From positions 3,305,520-3,369,519 of the forward strand of contig NZ_LT965928.1 in the NCBI RefSeq assembly GCF_900239935.1: DNA of 64,000 nt, given 5' to 3'. The notes under the pieces are model-generated. The model had not been told where the DNA came from. It saw only the letters and a list, made by a program, of their open reading frames with translations, and did not search any database. Positions 13,315-23,506 of the stretch are shown in pieces; position 1 is the stretch's first letter; every line of letters starts with the position of its first letter. Position numbers and translations under genes: made by a program. Source of the DNA: Pseudoalteromonas carrageenovora IAM 12662. GTDB taxonomy: Bacteria; Pseudomonadota; Gammaproteobacteria; Enterobacterales; Alteromonadaceae.

Positions 13315-13597
13315 GGGTGTTACTCCTGGTTTAATGGGGTCACCGACACTCGGCTTCCCTGTTTTTACTCTTCCCCACCAAAATAACTGATGGAGATGCT
13401 TTTTACGGCGAGAGCCAGAAGGATTAGGAAAAATCTATCTGGGGATTCACACCGTCTACGTAGGTAAACATTAAGGCCGAAACCGCCTACGGTCTTGGAC
13501 GGAAGCCCAATTTATCGCTTTGCCAAAGGCGCACCGAAATTATGGACTTCAACCCGAATTCTTTACTTTGCCAATTAATAAATTAATCAACAAAATG
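13315..13597 (-). promoter_or_regulatory. rplJL leader region (probable L10 autoregulatory leader)
   Basis: About 280 nt of untranslated leader separates the rplJ promoter from the rplJ start codon. In gammaproteobacteria this leader folds into the kink-turn structure bound by the L10-L12 complex. The region has several GC-rich blocks that can pair, for example around 13455-13510, but I have not derived the full fold, so the identity rests on position and length. Confidence 0.55.
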
Positions 13598-13627
13598 GCG
13601 CGAAATTATAGTACAAATTTCACGCCA
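13588..13627 (-). terminator. Hairpin after rplA, possible partial terminator
   Basis: An 11-bp inverted repeat (TGGCGTGAAAT with ATTTCGCGCCA, one G-U pair; 13617-13627 and 13596-13606, loop of 10) starts 12 bp after the rplA stop codon and is followed by TTTTGTTG on the minus strand. It resembles a weak intrinsic terminator for rplKA transcripts and it encloses the spacer and -10 box of the rplJ promoter. Confidence 0.5.
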
Positions 13628-13633
13628 TGTAAA
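13598..13633 (-). promoter_or_regulatory. rplJ promoter
   Basis: The minus strand carries TTTACA (13628-13633), a 17-bp spacer and a perfect TATAAT (13605-13610). The start point would be near 13598. The promoter overlaps the hairpin at 13596-13627. The boxes are seen directly and the activity is inferred. Confidence 0.7.
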
Positions 13634-13639
13634 CACCAA

Positions 13640-14344
13640 TTAAGCTACAACTGTGCTTAAAGTGTTTTGGTCAACAGAAACACCTGCGCCCATTGTTGTA
13701 GAGATAGTTACTTTTTTCAAGTAAACACCTTTAGCTTGAGAAGGTTTAGCCTTCTTAAGTGCAACAATTAGTGACTCAAGGTTTTGTTGAAGTTGCTCAG
13801 CAGTGAAATCAACCTTACCGATAGTAGTATGGATGATGCCATTTTTGTCATTACGGTAACGTACTTGACCTGCTTTAGCATTTTTAACTGCTTCTGCAAC
13901 GTTAGGCGTTACAGTACCAGTTTTAGGGTTTGGCATTAGACCACGTGGGCCTAAGATTTGACCTAGTTGACCAACAACACGCATAGCGTCTGGTGATGCA
14001 ACAACAACGTCAAAGTTCATCTCGCCTTTTTTAACTAGCTCAGCAAGATCTTCCATGCCTACTAACTCAGCACCGGCTTCTTTTGCAGCTTCTGCATTAG
14101 CGCCTTGTGTGAATACAGCAACACGAACGTCACGGCCAGTACCGTTAGGTAGTACAGTTGCACCACGAACGTTTTGGTCAGATTTACGAGCATCGATACC
14201 AAGGTTAACGGCAACGTCAACACTTTCTACGAATTTAGCTGTCGCTAACTCTTTTAAAAGAGCAACTGCTTCATTGATTTCGTAATCTTTAGTTACTTCC
14301 ACTTTTTCGCGGATAGTACGCATACGTTTAGTTAATTTAGCCAT
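13640..14344 (-). CDS. rplA: 50S ribosomal protein L1
   Basis: L1 binds 23S rRNA at the mobile L1 stalk and in E. coli represses the rplKA mRNA. The 234-residue protein has the usual length. Diagnostic stretches are [20 protein letters not shown] and [15 protein letters not shown]. It begins 3 bp after the rplK stop codon, so translation is probably coupled. The stop codon is followed by the hairpin at 13588-13627. Confidence 0.98.
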   Translation of the reverse strand: MAKLTKRMRTIREKVEVTKDYEINEAVALLKELATAKFVESVDVAVNLGIDARKSDQNVRGATVLPNGTGRDVRVAVFTQGANAEAAKEAGAELVGMEDLAELVKKGEMNFDVVVASPDAMRVVGQLGQILGPRGLMPNPKTGTVTPNVAEAVKNAKAGQVRYRNDKNGIIHTTIGKVDFTAEQLQQNLESLIVALKKAKPSQAKGVYLKKVTISTTMGAGVSVDQNTLSTVVA

Positions 14345-14347
14345 TTC

Positions 14348-14776
14348 TTAGTCCTCTACGTTCAAGCCCATCGCACGCGCAGAACCTGCGATAGTGCGAA
14401 CCGCTGCGTCCATATCGGCAGCTGTAAGGTCAGTTCGTTTTGTCTCAACAATCTCTTCAAGTTGAGCACGAGTTACTGTGCCTACTTTATCAGTGTTAGG
14501 ACGGCCTGAGCCTGACTTGATACCAGCAGCTTTCTTAAGTAAGTAAGCAGCAGGTGGCGTTTTCATGTCGAACGTAAATGAACGGTCACCGTAAACAGAG
14601 ATCACTACAGGAACTGGAGCGCCTTTTTCGATAGACTCTGTACGTGCGTTAAACGCTTTACAGAATTCCATGATGTTTACACCGTGTTGACCTAGTGCAG
14701 GACCTACTGGAGGACTAGGATTAGCCATACCAGCGGCAACTTGTAGCTTGATTAGAGCTTCAACTTTTTTAGCCAT
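14348..14776 (-). CDS. rplK: 50S ribosomal protein L11
   Basis: L11 forms the GTPase-associated centre with 23S rRNA and is needed for RelA activation in E. coli. The 142-residue product begins [20 protein letters not shown] and continues with [15 protein letters not shown], the proline-rich N-terminal hallmark. It is the first gene after the strong terminator at 14901-14939, so a promoter for rplKA should lie in 14777-14900. I see only AT-rich candidates there and do not call one. Confidence 0.98.
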   Translation of the reverse strand: MAKKVEALIKLQVAAGMANPSPPVGPALGQHGVNIMEFCKAFNARTESIEKGAPVPVVISVYGDRSFTFDMKTPPAAYLLKKAAGIKSGSGRPNTDKVGTVTRAQLEEIVETKRTDLTAADMDAAVRTIAGSARAMGLNVED

Positions 14777-14900
14777 TATAAATACCTCATTTGGTGGGTC
14801 TTAGCCTTGTGCGCGCGAGGACGCGTACTCTAACGGCTTCCCAGTTTAAAAATTGGTTTCGTACTTTTTGTATAGTAAAAATAAATTTTTACCTTAATAC

Positions 14901-14939
14901 AAAAAGGCCGCTGATTATAAGTTAATCAGCGGCCTTTTT
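14901..14939. terminator. Strong bidirectional terminator between nusG and rplK
   Basis: AAAAAGGCCGCTGATTA and its complement form a stem of about 17 bp around a short loop, with A and T runs at the two ends, so it can terminate in both directions. It ends the secE-nusG transcript 52 bp after nusG and separates it from rplKA. Confidence 0.9.
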
Positions 14940-14990
14940 CAAGCTTCGTGCCAAAATTTATAAAAACTCTAGCGAAGCTTTTTTAATCAA

Positions 14991-15548
14991 TTACTTATCT
15001 TGTTCAACTTGACCAAATTCAAGCTCAACCGGCGTAGAACGACCGAAAATAAGTACAGATACTTTTACGCGGCTCTTTTCGTAGTCAACTTCTTCAACCA
15101 CACCACTAAAGTCAGCAAATGGGCCATCAGTAACACGAACCACTTCGCCTGGTTCAAATAATGTAGCAGGTTTAGGTGCTTCAGCATTTTCTTGTAGACG
15201 GTTAAGAATGCGTTCTGCTTCTTTAGAGCTAATAGGCGCTGGACGGTCAGAAGTACCACCAATAAAGCCCATTACGCGTTCTGTGCTGTTCACTAAGTGC
15301 CAGCTAGCATCGTTCATATCCATTTGTACTAATACGTAACCTGGAAAGAATTTACGCTCAGATTTACGCTTTTGACCAGCGCGCATCTCAACAACTTCTT
15401 CAGTTGGTACTAATATCTCACCAAAGCTCTCTTCAAGGCCTTCGATTTTAATATGTTCAGTTAACGTTTGTGCCACACGCTTTTCGTAACCCGAAAAAGC
15501 TTGTACTACATACCAACGTAACTTAATTTCTTTGTTCTCATCCGACAT
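14991..15548 (-). CDS. nusG: Transcription termination/antitermination factor NusG
   Basis: NusG binds RNA polymerase, suppresses pausing, and links transcription to Rho or to the ribosome. The 185-residue protein has the NGN domain ([20 protein letters not shown], then [14 protein letters not shown]) and a C-terminal KOW domain with [17 protein letters not shown]. It starts 4 bp downstream of secE. Length and organisation are normal. Confidence 0.98.
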   Translation of the reverse strand: MSDENKEIKLRWYVVQAFSGYEKRVAQTLTEHIKIEGLEESFGEILVPTEEVVEMRAGQKRKSERKFFPGYVLVQMDMNDASWHLVNSTERVMGFIGGTSDRPAPISSKEAERILNRLQENAEAPKPATLFEPGEVVRVTDGPFADFSGVVEEVDYEKSRVKVSVLIFGRSTPVELEFGQVEQDK

Positions 15549-15552
15549 GGGA

Positions 15553-15930
15553 TCAGATCTCCAATCCAGTTAAAAAGCCTACAGCGCGGAATAAAATGCC
15601 GTCTAATCCCCAAAGGATAAGCGCCATAATCACTGTTGCAACCATTACAATTAATGTCGTGTGGGTAGTTTCTTGACGCGTTGGCCAAATTACTTTGCGT
15701 ACTTCAATGCGTGCTTCTTTAGCAAAAGCAAGGAAAGTACGTCCCTTAAATGTTTGCGAGGCAATACCTAAACCAGCTGCTATTGCAATTACAACGCCAA
15801 TAGCACGTAGTAATACAGACTGATCTGCAAACATGTGATTACCAACAACTGCGCCTGCAAGTAGCGCGATAGCTACTAACCACTTTACTGACTCCATCGC
15901 ACTTGATGGTGTTTCTACATTCGTGCTCAT
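15553..15930 (-). CDS. secE: Preprotein translocase subunit SecE
   Basis: SecE is the essential clamp subunit of the SecYEG translocon in the inner membrane. The 125-residue protein has three hydrophobic segments (about residues 15-32, 36-55 and 90-115), as in the longer enterobacterial form. The conserved cytoplasmic segment [18 protein letters not shown] precedes the last membrane helix. It is 4 bp upstream of nusG and 132 bp downstream of tRNA-Trp, with which it is probably co-transcribed. Confidence 0.97.
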   Translation of the reverse strand: MSTNVETPSSAMESVKWLVAIALLAGAVVGNHMFADQSVLLRAIGVVIAIAAGLGIASQTFKGRTFLAFAKEARIEVRKVIWPTRQETTHTTLIVMVATVIMALILWGLDGILFRAVGFLTGLEI

Positions 15931-16062
15931 AATATTATTACCCTAACTACAGACACAACAACCCTACGCAATGGCAGGGTTAATCCATTAAAATCTAAAC
16001 TTAAAAACAGACTTATTTAAACCGATTTTTAACCCCAGACTTACTCAACTTACAAGTAAAAA

Positions 16063-16139
16063 TGGCAGGGGCGGAGAGATTCGAACTCCCAACCGTCGGT
16101 TTTGGAGACCGCTGTTCTACCAATTGGAACTACGCCCCT
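16063..16139 (-). tRNA. trnW: tRNA-Trp (anticodon CCA)
   Basis: The minus strand folds as a full cloverleaf of 77 nt including an encoded 3' CCA (16063-16065). The acceptor stem is AGGGGCG/CGCCCCT, the anticodon loop is CTCCAAA with CCA at 16103-16105, and the T arm contains GTTCGAATC. It lies just upstream of secE, the common place for tRNA-Trp in Vibrionales and Alteromonadales. Confidence 0.96.
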
Positions 16140-16147
16140 GCAAAGTG

Positions 16148-16182
16148 GATGCCTATTATACTTACGCAAATCATTTACACAA
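16148..16182 (-). promoter_or_regulatory. Promoter of tRNA-Trp-secE-nusG
   Basis: A perfect -10 box TATAAT (16155-16160, minus strand) has TTGTGT 16 bp upstream (16177-16182). The expected start near 16148 is about 9 nt before the mature tRNA 5' end. No other promoter-like sequence this good lies between deoC and the tRNA. Confidence 0.6.
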
Positions 16183-16292
16183 GCCTAAAAGATACCCACA
16201 TAGGAAAATCTAATTAATTAATTAATTCTATTATTGTTTCACATGCCAATCATTTACTCTCTTATATAGAGGCATAGTACTTAATTTAATGA

Positions 16293-17036
16293 TTATTTTT
16301 CTAATACTTTATACACATCACTAAGTAAGCTAGATGCACCAAACCTAAATGTATCAGCCTGTAAGTAGTCATCGCCCATTATTGAACGTGTTAGTGCTAA
16401 ATAGTCCTTTGCATCGGCTACTGTTTTAACGCCGCCGGCAGCTTTAAAACCAACTACTTCACCCGATTGTTTAATAGCACTAAGCATCACTTTTGTTGCT
16501 TCAAGCGTTGCATTGACAGGCACCTTCCCTGTGCTTGTTTTTACAAAATCAGCCCCGCCCTGAATAGCTAAGTTAGTTGCTTTAGTGATTAACTTATCAA
16601 TTTTTAGCTCGCCGCTTTCTATAATTACTTTTAATTGAGCCCTTGCAGCGCAGGCTTTTTTGCTTTGCTGTATATATTCAAGCACGGTACTTTCATCGCC
16701 GGCAATAAGTGCTTTATAAGGTATAACTAAATCGATTTCATCGGCGCCGCGCTCAATAGCAATAAGCGTTTCGTTTATTACGTCGCTAAGCGGTGCATCG
16801 CCCGCTGGGAAGTTAGTAACCGTGGCTACTTTAACGTGGTTAAGCTCTCGTGCGGCTAACGCAATTTTTGCATCGTCCACAAAATCGCTGTAAACACATA
16901 CCGCAGCAGGCGTACCTAACGTGGGATTTATGCTATTTATAAGCAGCTGAATATCGCTCGTAGTATCTGAGCTATTTAAGCTCGTTAAATCCATAAGTGA
17001 TACAGCTAATTGAGCGTTATCATATTGTTCAGTCAT
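16293..17036 (-). CDS. deoC: Deoxyribose-phosphate aldolase
   Basis: DeoC cleaves 2-deoxyribose 5-phosphate to glyceraldehyde 3-phosphate and acetaldehyde in deoxynucleoside salvage. I chose the start at 17036 (MTEQYDNAQL, 247 residues, preceded by GGATTACTT), rather than an upstream codon that would add 14 hydrophobic residues not typical of the family. The Schiff-base region FVKTSTGKVPVNATLEA and the second active-site region VGFKAAGGVKT are intact. No other deo genes are in the window; it stands alone, divergent from cysG. Confidence 0.93.
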   Translation of the reverse strand: MTEQYDNAQLAVSLMDLTSLNSSDTTSDIQLLINSINPTLGTPAAVCVYSDFVDDAKIALAARELNHVKVATVTNFPAGDAPLSDVINETLIAIERGADEIDLVIPYKALIAGDESTVLEYIQQSKKACAARAQLKVIIESGELKIDKLITKATNLAIQGGADFVKTSTGKVPVNATLEATKVMLSAIKQSGEVVGFKAAGGVKTVADAKDYLALTRSIMGDDYLQADTFRFGASSLLSDVYKVLEK

Positions 17037-17199
17037 AAGTAATCCATTTATTAAGCAATAAATTAGTGTTACTGCCATAGTAACAAATTAACGTAATCTC
17101 GCTATAGCTCATAACCAAACACTATAAGCTTGTTATTTTACTTGTAACTCCCCGCAATCCCTTGTTAACTAAGTCTTAGGACTAAAAAGGCCACCAATT

Positions 17200-17214
17200 A
17201 TAACTTTTAGTTAT
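17200..17214. promoter_or_regulatory. Dyad upstream of cysG, possible CysB-type site
   Basis: ATAACT-TTT-AGTTAT is a perfect 6-bp inverted repeat 105 bp before the cysG start and fits the T-N11-A rule of LysR-type regulators. CysB is the expected regulator of a sulfate-assimilation operon, but no binding evidence is available and the site is short. Confidence 0.3.
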
Positions 17215-17319
17215 ATCAACTTGGTTTTAATTATTTTTTACTTATTGATAGCCGCTATATTCTGCCCATCAGAATAAAGCGTTTTCTTATATTTGAATTT
17301 GTTTAGGGGTGTTATAAAC

Positions 17320-18747
17320 GTGCAGTATTTACCTATCTTTACCAAACTCGACAACAAGCCAGTTTTGGTTGTTGGCGGTGGAGAGGTCGCATTACGCAAA
17401 TGTCGCGCGTTCTTAAAAGCTCGCGCAAACGTAACCTTAGTAGCACCTTGGTTTTGCGACGAACTAAAAGAGCATGCTCATAATAACGAAGTAACGCTTA
17501 TTGATGCATATTTTGACGAGTCGCACCTTGAAGGCAAAATGCTGGTTATAGCAGCCACTGACCGTGATGACGTAAACAACAATGTATTTGAACTGGCAAA
17601 CGCACGAAATGTATTTGTGAATGTGGTTGATGACCAACCTAAGTGTACGTTTATATTCCCGTCTATTGTAGACCGCGACCCAATAACTATTGCTATATCA
17701 AGCGCAGGTACTGCCCCTGTACTCGCTCGCAGATTACGCGAAAAGTTAGAGACGCTTATCCCACAGCATATTGGCCCATTAGCAACCTTAGTTGGCAGCT
17801 TTAGAGATAAAGTAAAACAACGCTTTAAACACTTTGCTGACCGCCGCCAATTTTGGGAAGGCGTGTTCGATTCATCAGTAGTAAGTAAAGTGCAAACTGG
17901 CAATACCGAAGCAGCACAAGCCCAGCTAAATCAAATGCTCGATGCAAAAGCAGAGCCAGAAGGCGAAGTATATGTAGTAGGTGCAGGCCCTGGCGACCCT
18001 GAGCTTTTAACACTTAAAGCACTGCAACTAATGCAGCAAGCTGACGTTGTTGTATACGACTACTTAGTGTCTGATGAAATTATGGAATTAGTTCGCCGTG
18101 ATGCCGACCTAGTATGCGTAGGCAAACGTTTAGGCGATCACAGTGTAGCCCAAGAAGATACCAACCAAATGCTGGTTGATTTTGCCAAGCAAGGCAAAAA
18201 AGTGTGCCGTATTAAAGGCGGTGACCCATTTATTTACGGCCGTGGCGGTGAAGAAGTACAAGTACTGGCTGCCAACAACGTAAATTATCAAATAGTACCG
18301 GGTATTACGGCAGCAGCAGGTTGTAGCGCGTATGCAGGTATTCCACTTACGCATCGTGATCACGCCCAGGCCATTCAATTTGTAACAGGGCATTGTAAAA
18401 AAGATGGCCAAGAGCTTGATTGGCAATCGCTTGCTAAAGCGCATCAAACTTTAGCTATTTATATGGGCGTTATTAAATCGCCACATATTCAAGCTGAGCT
18501 GTTAAAGCATGGCCGCAGTGCAACTACACCGGTTGCCATTATTGAAAACGGCACACGTAAAAATCAGCGTGTGGTTACGGGGCAATTAGGTGAACTTGCT
18601 GATTTAATTGAGCGCAACAGCGTTATTTCACCAGCGTTACTTATTATTGGCGAAGTAGCCGCCCTGCACTCGCAGCTAGCTTGGTTTGGCCAAAACGAGC
18701 AAACAAGTAGTTTTGCACAGCCGCTAACCGATGTATCAAATACCTAA
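17320..18747 (+). CDS. cysG: Siroheme synthase (trifunctional CysG)
   Basis: CysG makes siroheme, the cofactor of sulfite and nitrite reductases, by SAM-dependent methylation of uroporphyrinogen III, NAD-dependent oxidation and ferrochelation. I prefer the GTG start at 17320 (VQYLPIFTKLD, 475 residues), preceded by AGGGG at suitable distance; a TTG at 17293 would extend it by 9 residues. The N-terminal Rossmann motif VVGGGEVALRKC, the serine of the dehydrogenase/chelatase domain (AISSAGTAPVLARRLREKLE), and the methyltransferase motifs GAGPGDPELLTLKA and GGDPFIYGRGGEE are visible. It leads the cys operon, 48 bp before cysD. Confidence 0.94.
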   Translation: MQYLPIFTKLDNKPVLVVGGGEVALRKCRAFLKARANVTLVAPWFCDELKEHAHNNEVTLIDAYFDESHLEGKMLVIAATDRDDVNNNVFELANARNVFVNVVDDQPKCTFIFPSIVDRDPITIAISSAGTAPVLARRLREKLETLIPQHIGPLATLVGSFRDKVKQRFKHFADRRQFWEGVFDSSVVSKVQTGNTEAAQAQLNQMLDAKAEPEGEVYVVGAGPGDPELLTLKALQLMQQADVVVYDYLVSDEIMELVRRDADLVCVGKRLGDHSVAQEDTNQMLVDFAKQGKKVCRIKGGDPFIYGRGGEEVQVLAANNVNYQIVPGITAAAGCSAYAGIPLTHRDHAQAIQFVTGHCKKDGQELDWQSLAKAHQTLAIYMGVIKSPHIQAELLKHGRSATTPVAIIENGTRKNQRVVTGQLGELADLIERNSVISPALLIIGEVAALHSQLAWFGQNEQTSSFAQPLTDVSNT

Positions 18748-18795
18748 ATATATTTAAATTTGTAACTTTTAATCATTTTAGTAGGACGACTAACA

Positions 18796-19695
18796 ATGGC
18801 TTTAACTCACCTTCAGCAACTTGAAGCTGAAAGTATCAAAATCATGCGCGAAGTCGCCGCTGAGTTTGAGAACCCAGTAATGCTTTACTCTATTGGTAAA
18901 GATTCGTCGGTACTTTTGCACTTAGCGCGTAAAGCATTTTACCCTGCAAAAATTCCGTTTCCGTTATTACACGTAGACACCAACTGGAAGTTTCGTGAAA
19001 TGATTGAGTTTCGTGACCGTATTGCAAAAGAATACGGCTTTGACCTACTGGTACACAAAAACCCAGAAGGCATGGCAATGGGCATAAGCCCATTTGAACA
19101 CGGCTCAGGTAAACATACCGACATAATGAAAACCCAAGGTTTAAAACAAGCACTTGATAAATACGGCTTTGATGCTGCATTTGGTGGCGCACGTCGCGAT
19201 GAAGAAAAGTCTCGCGCAAAAGAACGTGTTTACTCGTTCCGCGACAAACACCACCGTTGGGACCCTAAAAACCAGCGCCCGGAGCTTTGGAATACCTACA
19301 ACAGCCAAGTTAACCCTGGTGAGAGCATTCGTGTATTCCCACTATCTAACTGGACTGAGCTTGATATTTGGCAATACATTTACCAAGAAAACATCGAAAT
19401 GGTTCCGCTTTATTTAGCTAAAGAGCGCCCAGTAGTAGAGCGCGACGGCACCTTAATTATGGTGGACGACGAGCGCATGCCACTTGCTGATGGTGAAGTA
19501 CCGCAAATGAAGTCGGTACGTTTTCGTACTTTAGGCTGTTACCCACTTACGGGTGCAGTTGAATCTACTGCTAGCAACCTAACTGAAATTATTGAAGAAA
19601 TGCTGTTATCTACGTCATCTGAACGTGAAGGCCGTGTAATAGATCACGACTCAGCAGGCTCAATGGAGAAGAAAAAACGTGAGGGGTATTTCTAA
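18796..19695 (+). CDS. cysD: Sulfate adenylyltransferase small subunit
   Basis: CysD is the catalytic PP-loop subunit of ATP sulfurylase, making adenosine 5'-phosphosulfate (APS) from sulfate and ATP with CysN. The 299-residue protein has the PP-loop [14 protein letters not shown] near residues 32-45 and [16 protein letters not shown], both family signatures. The stop codon overlaps the cysN start in a TAATG junction, so the two subunits are translationally coupled. Confidence 0.97.
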   Translation: MALTHLQQLEAESIKIMREVAAEFENPVMLYSIGKDSSVLLHLARKAFYPAKIPFPLLHVDTNWKFREMIEFRDRIAKEYGFDLLVHKNPEGMAMGISPFEHGSGKHTDIMKTQGLKQALDKYGFDAAFGGARRDEEKSRAKERVYSFRDKHHRWDPKNQRPELWNTYNSQVNPGESIRVFPLSNWTELDIWQYIYQENIEMVPLYLAKERPVVERDGTLIMVDDERMPLADGEVPQMKSVRFRTLGCYPLTGAVESTASNLTEIIEEMLLSTSSEREGRVIDHDSAGSMEKKKREGYF

Positions 19696-21119
19696 TGTCT
19701 ACCAATACTAACGACACAATTAACGAAGTAAAAGAAATTGGCATAGACGCCTACCTAGCACGCCAACAAGATAAAAGCTTATTACGCATGCTTACCTGTG
19801 GCAGCGTAGATGACGGTAAATCAACACTGATTGGCCGCCTTTTGCACGACAGCCACCAAATTTATGAAGATCAGCTTGCAGCCCTTCATAAAGATAACGA
19901 AAAAGTAGGTAACGCAGGCGAAGAGCTCGACTTAGCCCTACTGGTAGATGGCTTACAAGCTGAGCGCGAGCAAGGCATTACCATTGACGTAGCGTATCGT
20001 TATTTTTCAACTGCTAAGCGTAAATTTATTATTGCCGATACCCCAGGGCACGAGCAATACACCCGCAACATGGTAACAGGCGCATCAACAAGTGATGTAG
20101 CTATTATTTTGGTTGATGCTCGCTACGGTGTGCAAGTGCAAACTAAACGCCATAGCTTTATTTGTGACTCGCTAGGCATTAAGCAGTTTGTTGTAGCAGT
20201 AAATAAAATGGATATCGTTGATTTTGACGAAACCGTTTATGAAAAAATTAAGGCCGACTACCTTAAATTTGCTGAGCAACTTAACGTATCAAACATTAAG
20301 TTTGTACCTATGTCGGCGCTTAAAGGCGACAACGTAGTAACGCGCTCTGCACATACGCCTTATTACACAGATAAGCCATTACTTGAGCTTTTAGAAGACT
20401 CACCAGCAGCAGAAACCGATACCGGTTTTGAAGCACGCTTACCAGTGCAGTACGTGGTACGCCCTAACTTAAACTTCCGTGGTTTTCAGGGCACGTTGGC
20501 ATCAGGTAAGTTACATGTTGGCGATGCAGTAAAAGTATTACCGTCGGGTAAAACATCAAGTATTAAAGAAATTGTTACTTTTAATGGCAACTTAGATCAC
20601 GCAGAGGCTGGCCAAGCAATTACCGTTACCCTTAATAGCGAAATAGATATTAGCCGCGGGGACGTAATAGTACCTGCAAGCTCAACGGCTACGGTAACTA
20701 ACCTTATTCAAGCAAAACTTGTGTGGATGCACGAAGCGCCGCTTGTACTAGGTAAAAGCTACAACATTAAACTAGGTAGTAAAAATACATCAGCCGTGGT
20801 TAAAAAGATTGATCACACCATTGATGTAAATACCCTAGAACACGGCACAGCCGACTCACTTCAGCTAAACGAAATCGCCATTGTAACGCTCGAACTAAGC
20901 GAAACAATTTTAGCTGACGAGTATCACAACAACCACGAAACCGGCTCGTTTATCCTGATTGATCGTTTATCTAACTTAACGGTTGCAGCAGGTATGATTG
21001 AGCAAGTACTAAAAAGCGAAAAACAACAAAGCGATTTTAGCGACTTTGAAGTTGAATTTAATAGCTTAGTACGCAAGCACTTTCCACACTGGCAAGCGCT
21101 TGATATTTCAAAACTGTAA
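19695..21119 (+). CDS. cysN: Sulfate adenylyltransferase GTPase subunit
   Basis: CysN is the regulatory GTPase that drives APS formation by CysD. The 474-residue product has G1 GSVDDGKST, the switch region EREQGITIDVAYR, G3 DTPGHEQYTRNMVTGAS and G4 NKMD, followed by EF-Tu-like beta-barrel domains. It is not fused to APS kinase (as in NodQ); cysC is a separate gene further down the operon. The start overlaps the cysD stop. Confidence 0.97.
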   Translation: MSTNTNDTINEVKEIGIDAYLARQQDKSLLRMLTCGSVDDGKSTLIGRLLHDSHQIYEDQLAALHKDNEKVGNAGEELDLALLVDGLQAEREQGITIDVAYRYFSTAKRKFIIADTPGHEQYTRNMVTGASTSDVAIILVDARYGVQVQTKRHSFICDSLGIKQFVVAVNKMDIVDFDETVYEKIKADYLKFAEQLNVSNIKFVPMSALKGDNVVTRSAHTPYYTDKPLLELLEDSPAAETDTGFEARLPVQYVVRPNLNFRGFQGTLASGKLHVGDAVKVLPSGKTSSIKEIVTFNGNLDHAEAGQAITVTLNSEIDISRGDVIVPASSTATVTNLIQAKLVWMHEAPLVLGKSYNIKLGSKNTSAVVKKIDHTIDVNTLEHGTADSLQLNEIAIVTLELSETILADEYHNNHETGSFILIDRLSNLTVAAGMIEQVLKSEKQQSDFSDFEVEFNSLVRKHFPHWQALDISKL

Positions 21120-21150
21120 GTAAAAAAATGTCTGTTAGGAATTTAAAAGC

Positions 21151-22875
21151 ATGGTAGAACAGCTCGTTTTAACAGGCATTATGCTTACCTTAGTCGGGTG
21201 CCTTTTTGGCACCCGCATTAATCCAGCATGGTTATTTGTAAGTGCCATTGGTACAAGCTATTTAACTGGGTTAATTGATCTTGAAAACATGTTAGTAAAT
21301 TATGCTAACCCGTCACTTATTACTCTGGTATTACTGGTATTAGTGTCGACCGCTATCGAAAAAACCACCCTAATTCAAAAACTATCGCAATCACTTTCTA
21401 AAGGTAGTTTAGTAAAATCGGTAACAAAGCTTGGGCTATCAACCGCTTTTTTATCGTCGTTTACTAATAACACTGCGGTGGTTGCATCGCTTATTACCGC
21501 CATAAAAGACAATCCTAATCACTCTCCATCAAAGCTATTATTACCACTGTCGTACACCGCTATTTTAGGCGGCACCATTACACTTATTGGTACATCTACT
21601 AACTTGATAGTTAATGGCTTTGCAGTAGATGCAGGCATGGCACCACTTGGCTTTTTTGATTTTACACTTGTAGGCATTGGCGCATTAAGTGTGGGCCTAA
21701 TTACTATTTTGGTGATGCTTAAATACCTGCCTGACAACGGTAAAAGCGATCAGGAAGTGATTCCTTTTTACCTCGAAGGTAAAGTACAGTCAGGCTCTAA
21801 ATTAATTGGCCGTACCGTAGAAGAAAACGGCCTACGAGATTTAAAAGACTTATTCCTTGCGGAAATTATCCGTGGTGATGAGCGCATATACGCAGTAACA
21901 CCTCAACAAATTATTAGGCAAAACGACGTACTGCTATTTGTGGGTGATATAAAATCGGTGCCGCTTTTAACCCGTTTCGACGGCTTAAAAGTAGTTCACG
22001 ACAATCATCAAAAAGACATAGAGCACTTAGTAGAAGTTGTTGTAAGCCAGTCGTCTAAATTTATAGGTAAAACTGTAAAAGAGGCGCGCTTTAGAGAGCA
22101 GTTTCATGCTGCAGTTATTGCTATCCGCCGCGGGCATGACCGCTTACAAGGTGGCCTTGGGCAAGTGCAATTACAAGCAGGCGACTCGCTAATACTCGCA
22201 CCAGGTAAAAACTTTTACAGCCTACCTAATTTAAAACGCGAATTTGTGTATATATCAGGGCTCGACTTACAAACGCATTTAGCCCCTAAACAATCAAACA
22301 TTGTATTACTAAGCTTTGCTGCAGTACTGGGTTTAAGTATTTTTTCGGTAGTGCCACTTGTTAAAGGTTTATTAGTCCTTTTAATTGGCCTAATGCTTAG
22401 CGGCACAATAAAGCTTAACGAAGTAAAGCGCCGTTTTCCGCTTGAGTTACTGGTTGTAGTAGGCAGCGCTATAGGACTTGCAAAATTAATGATAGGCACC
22501 GGGCTTGCCGGTCAAATATCAAGCGCTTTGTTTATGGTATTAGGGGATTTTGGCCCGTATGGCGCGTTTATAGCCATATTTTTAATGACCGTATTATTTA
22601 CTGAGCTTATAACTAATAACGCCGCAGCTGCCTTGTCGTTCCCAGTGGCTTACTCGCTCGCAGTTGGTTTTAATGTAGACCCGCTACCGTTTATTATGGC
22701 AGTTGCCTTTGGCGCATCAGCTAGTTTTATATCGCCATTTGGGTATCAAACTAACTTAATGGTTTATAGTGCAGGTAACTATCGCTTAAAAGATTACATA
22801 GTGATGGGCTTGCCCCTTTCTATTATTTATTCAATCACGGTATTAACCCTGATCCCGCTGGTATTTCCTTTTTAA
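21151..22875 (+). CDS. SLC13-family permease with two TrkA-C domains, probable sulfate importer
   Basis: This 574-residue membrane protein has hydrophobic segments over about residues 1-190 and 385-574, with two soluble TrkA-C (RCK_C) domains between them (about 205-277 and 292-358, each with an [10 protein letters not shown] or [13 protein letters not shown] start). The conserved [14 protein letters not shown] and [20 protein letters not shown] repeats are the two SNT signatures of the divalent-anion:Na+ symporter family. Its place inside the cys operon, 31 bp after cysN and 29 bp before cysC, suggests sulfate as substrate. That substrate is inferred from context. Confidence 0.88.
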   Translation: MVEQLVLTGIMLTLVGCLFGTRINPAWLFVSAIGTSYLTGLIDLENMLVNYANPSLITLVLLVLVSTAIEKTTLIQKLSQSLSKGSLVKSVTKLGLSTAFLSSFTNNTAVVASLITAIKDNPNHSPSKLLLPLSYTAILGGTITLIGTSTNLIVNGFAVDAGMAPLGFFDFTLVGIGALSVGLITILVMLKYLPDNGKSDQEVIPFYLEGKVQSGSKLIGRTVEENGLRDLKDLFLAEIIRGDERIYAVTPQQIIRQNDVLLFVGDIKSVPLLTRFDGLKVVHDNHQKDIEHLVEVVVSQSSKFIGKTVKEARFREQFHAAVIAIRRGHDRLQGGLGQVQLQAGDSLILAPGKNFYSLPNLKREFVYISGLDLQTHLAPKQSNIVLLSFAAVLGLSIFSVVPLVKGLLVLLIGLMLSGTIKLNEVKRRFPLELLVVVGSAIGLAKLMIGTGLAGQISSALFMVLGDFGPYGAFIAIFLMTVLFTELITNNAAAALSFPVAYSLAVGFNVDPLPFIMAVAFGASASFISPFGYQTNLMVYSAGNYRLKDYIVMGLPLSIIYSITVLTLIPLVFPF

Positions 22876-22904
22876 TACCTAGGGCATTTAAAAGAGATTA
22901 CACA

Positions 22905-23501
22905 ATGGACGAAAATATTGTTTGGCATAACTACGCAACCACTAAAGCGCAGCGTAGCGAGCAAAAAAAGCATAAGCCTGCCATTTTATGGTTTACTGGC
23001 TTTTCAGGTTCTGGCAAAAGCACAGTAGCAAATGCATTAGAAGCGGCGCTTAACCAGCAAGGTGCGCACACCTACCTGCTCGATGGCGACAACGTACGCC
23101 ACGGCTTATGTAAAGACCTAGGCTTTAGCGACGAAGACCGCATTGAAAACATACGTCGCGTTGGCGAAACAGCCAAACTAATGACCGATGCAGGCTTATT
23201 AGTGCTTACCGCGTTTATCTCACCATTTAGAGCAGAGCGCGACATGGTCCGTAACTTAGTAGACGACGGCGAATTTATTGAGGTATTTATAGATACTCCT
23301 CTGGATGTATGTGAAAGCCGCGACCCTAAAGGCTTATACAAAAAAGCCCGCACAGGAGAGATAAAACACTTCACCGGAATCGACTCAAGCTACGAAATAC
23401 CTAGCAACCCAGAAATAATTTTAGATACCAGTAAAAACACCCTAGACCAATCGGTTACTCAACTGATAACGTATCTAAAACAAAAGCATATTATAGGTTA
23501 A
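22905..23501 (+). CDS. cysC: Adenylylsulfate kinase
   Basis: CysC phosphorylates APS to PAPS. The 198-residue protein has the P-loop GFSGSGKST (about residues 30-38), the substrate-binding region [16 protein letters not shown], and [12 protein letters not shown]. The [18 protein letters not shown] segment near the C-terminus is the APS-kinase signature. It lies between the SLC13 permease and cysQ in the sulfate-assimilation operon. PAPS reductase (cysH) and sulfite reductase (cysIJ) are not in the window. Confidence 0.96.
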   Translation: MDENIVWHNYATTKAQRSEQKKHKPAILWFTGFSGSGKSTVANALEAALNQQGAHTYLLDGDNVRHGLCKDLGFSDEDRIENIRRVGETAKLMTDAGLLVLTAFISPFRAERDMVRNLVDDGEFIEVFIDTPLDVCESRDPKGLYKKARTGEIKHFTGIDSSYEIPSNPEIILDTSKNTLDQSVTQLITYLKQKHIIG

Positions 23502-23506
23502 CCCCA

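Noticed and set aside
17293..17319. TTG start for cysG nine codons upstream
   Set aside because: The GTG at 17320 has a properly spaced AGGGG and gives the family-typical N-terminus; the upstream TTG would place that AGGGG inside the coding region.
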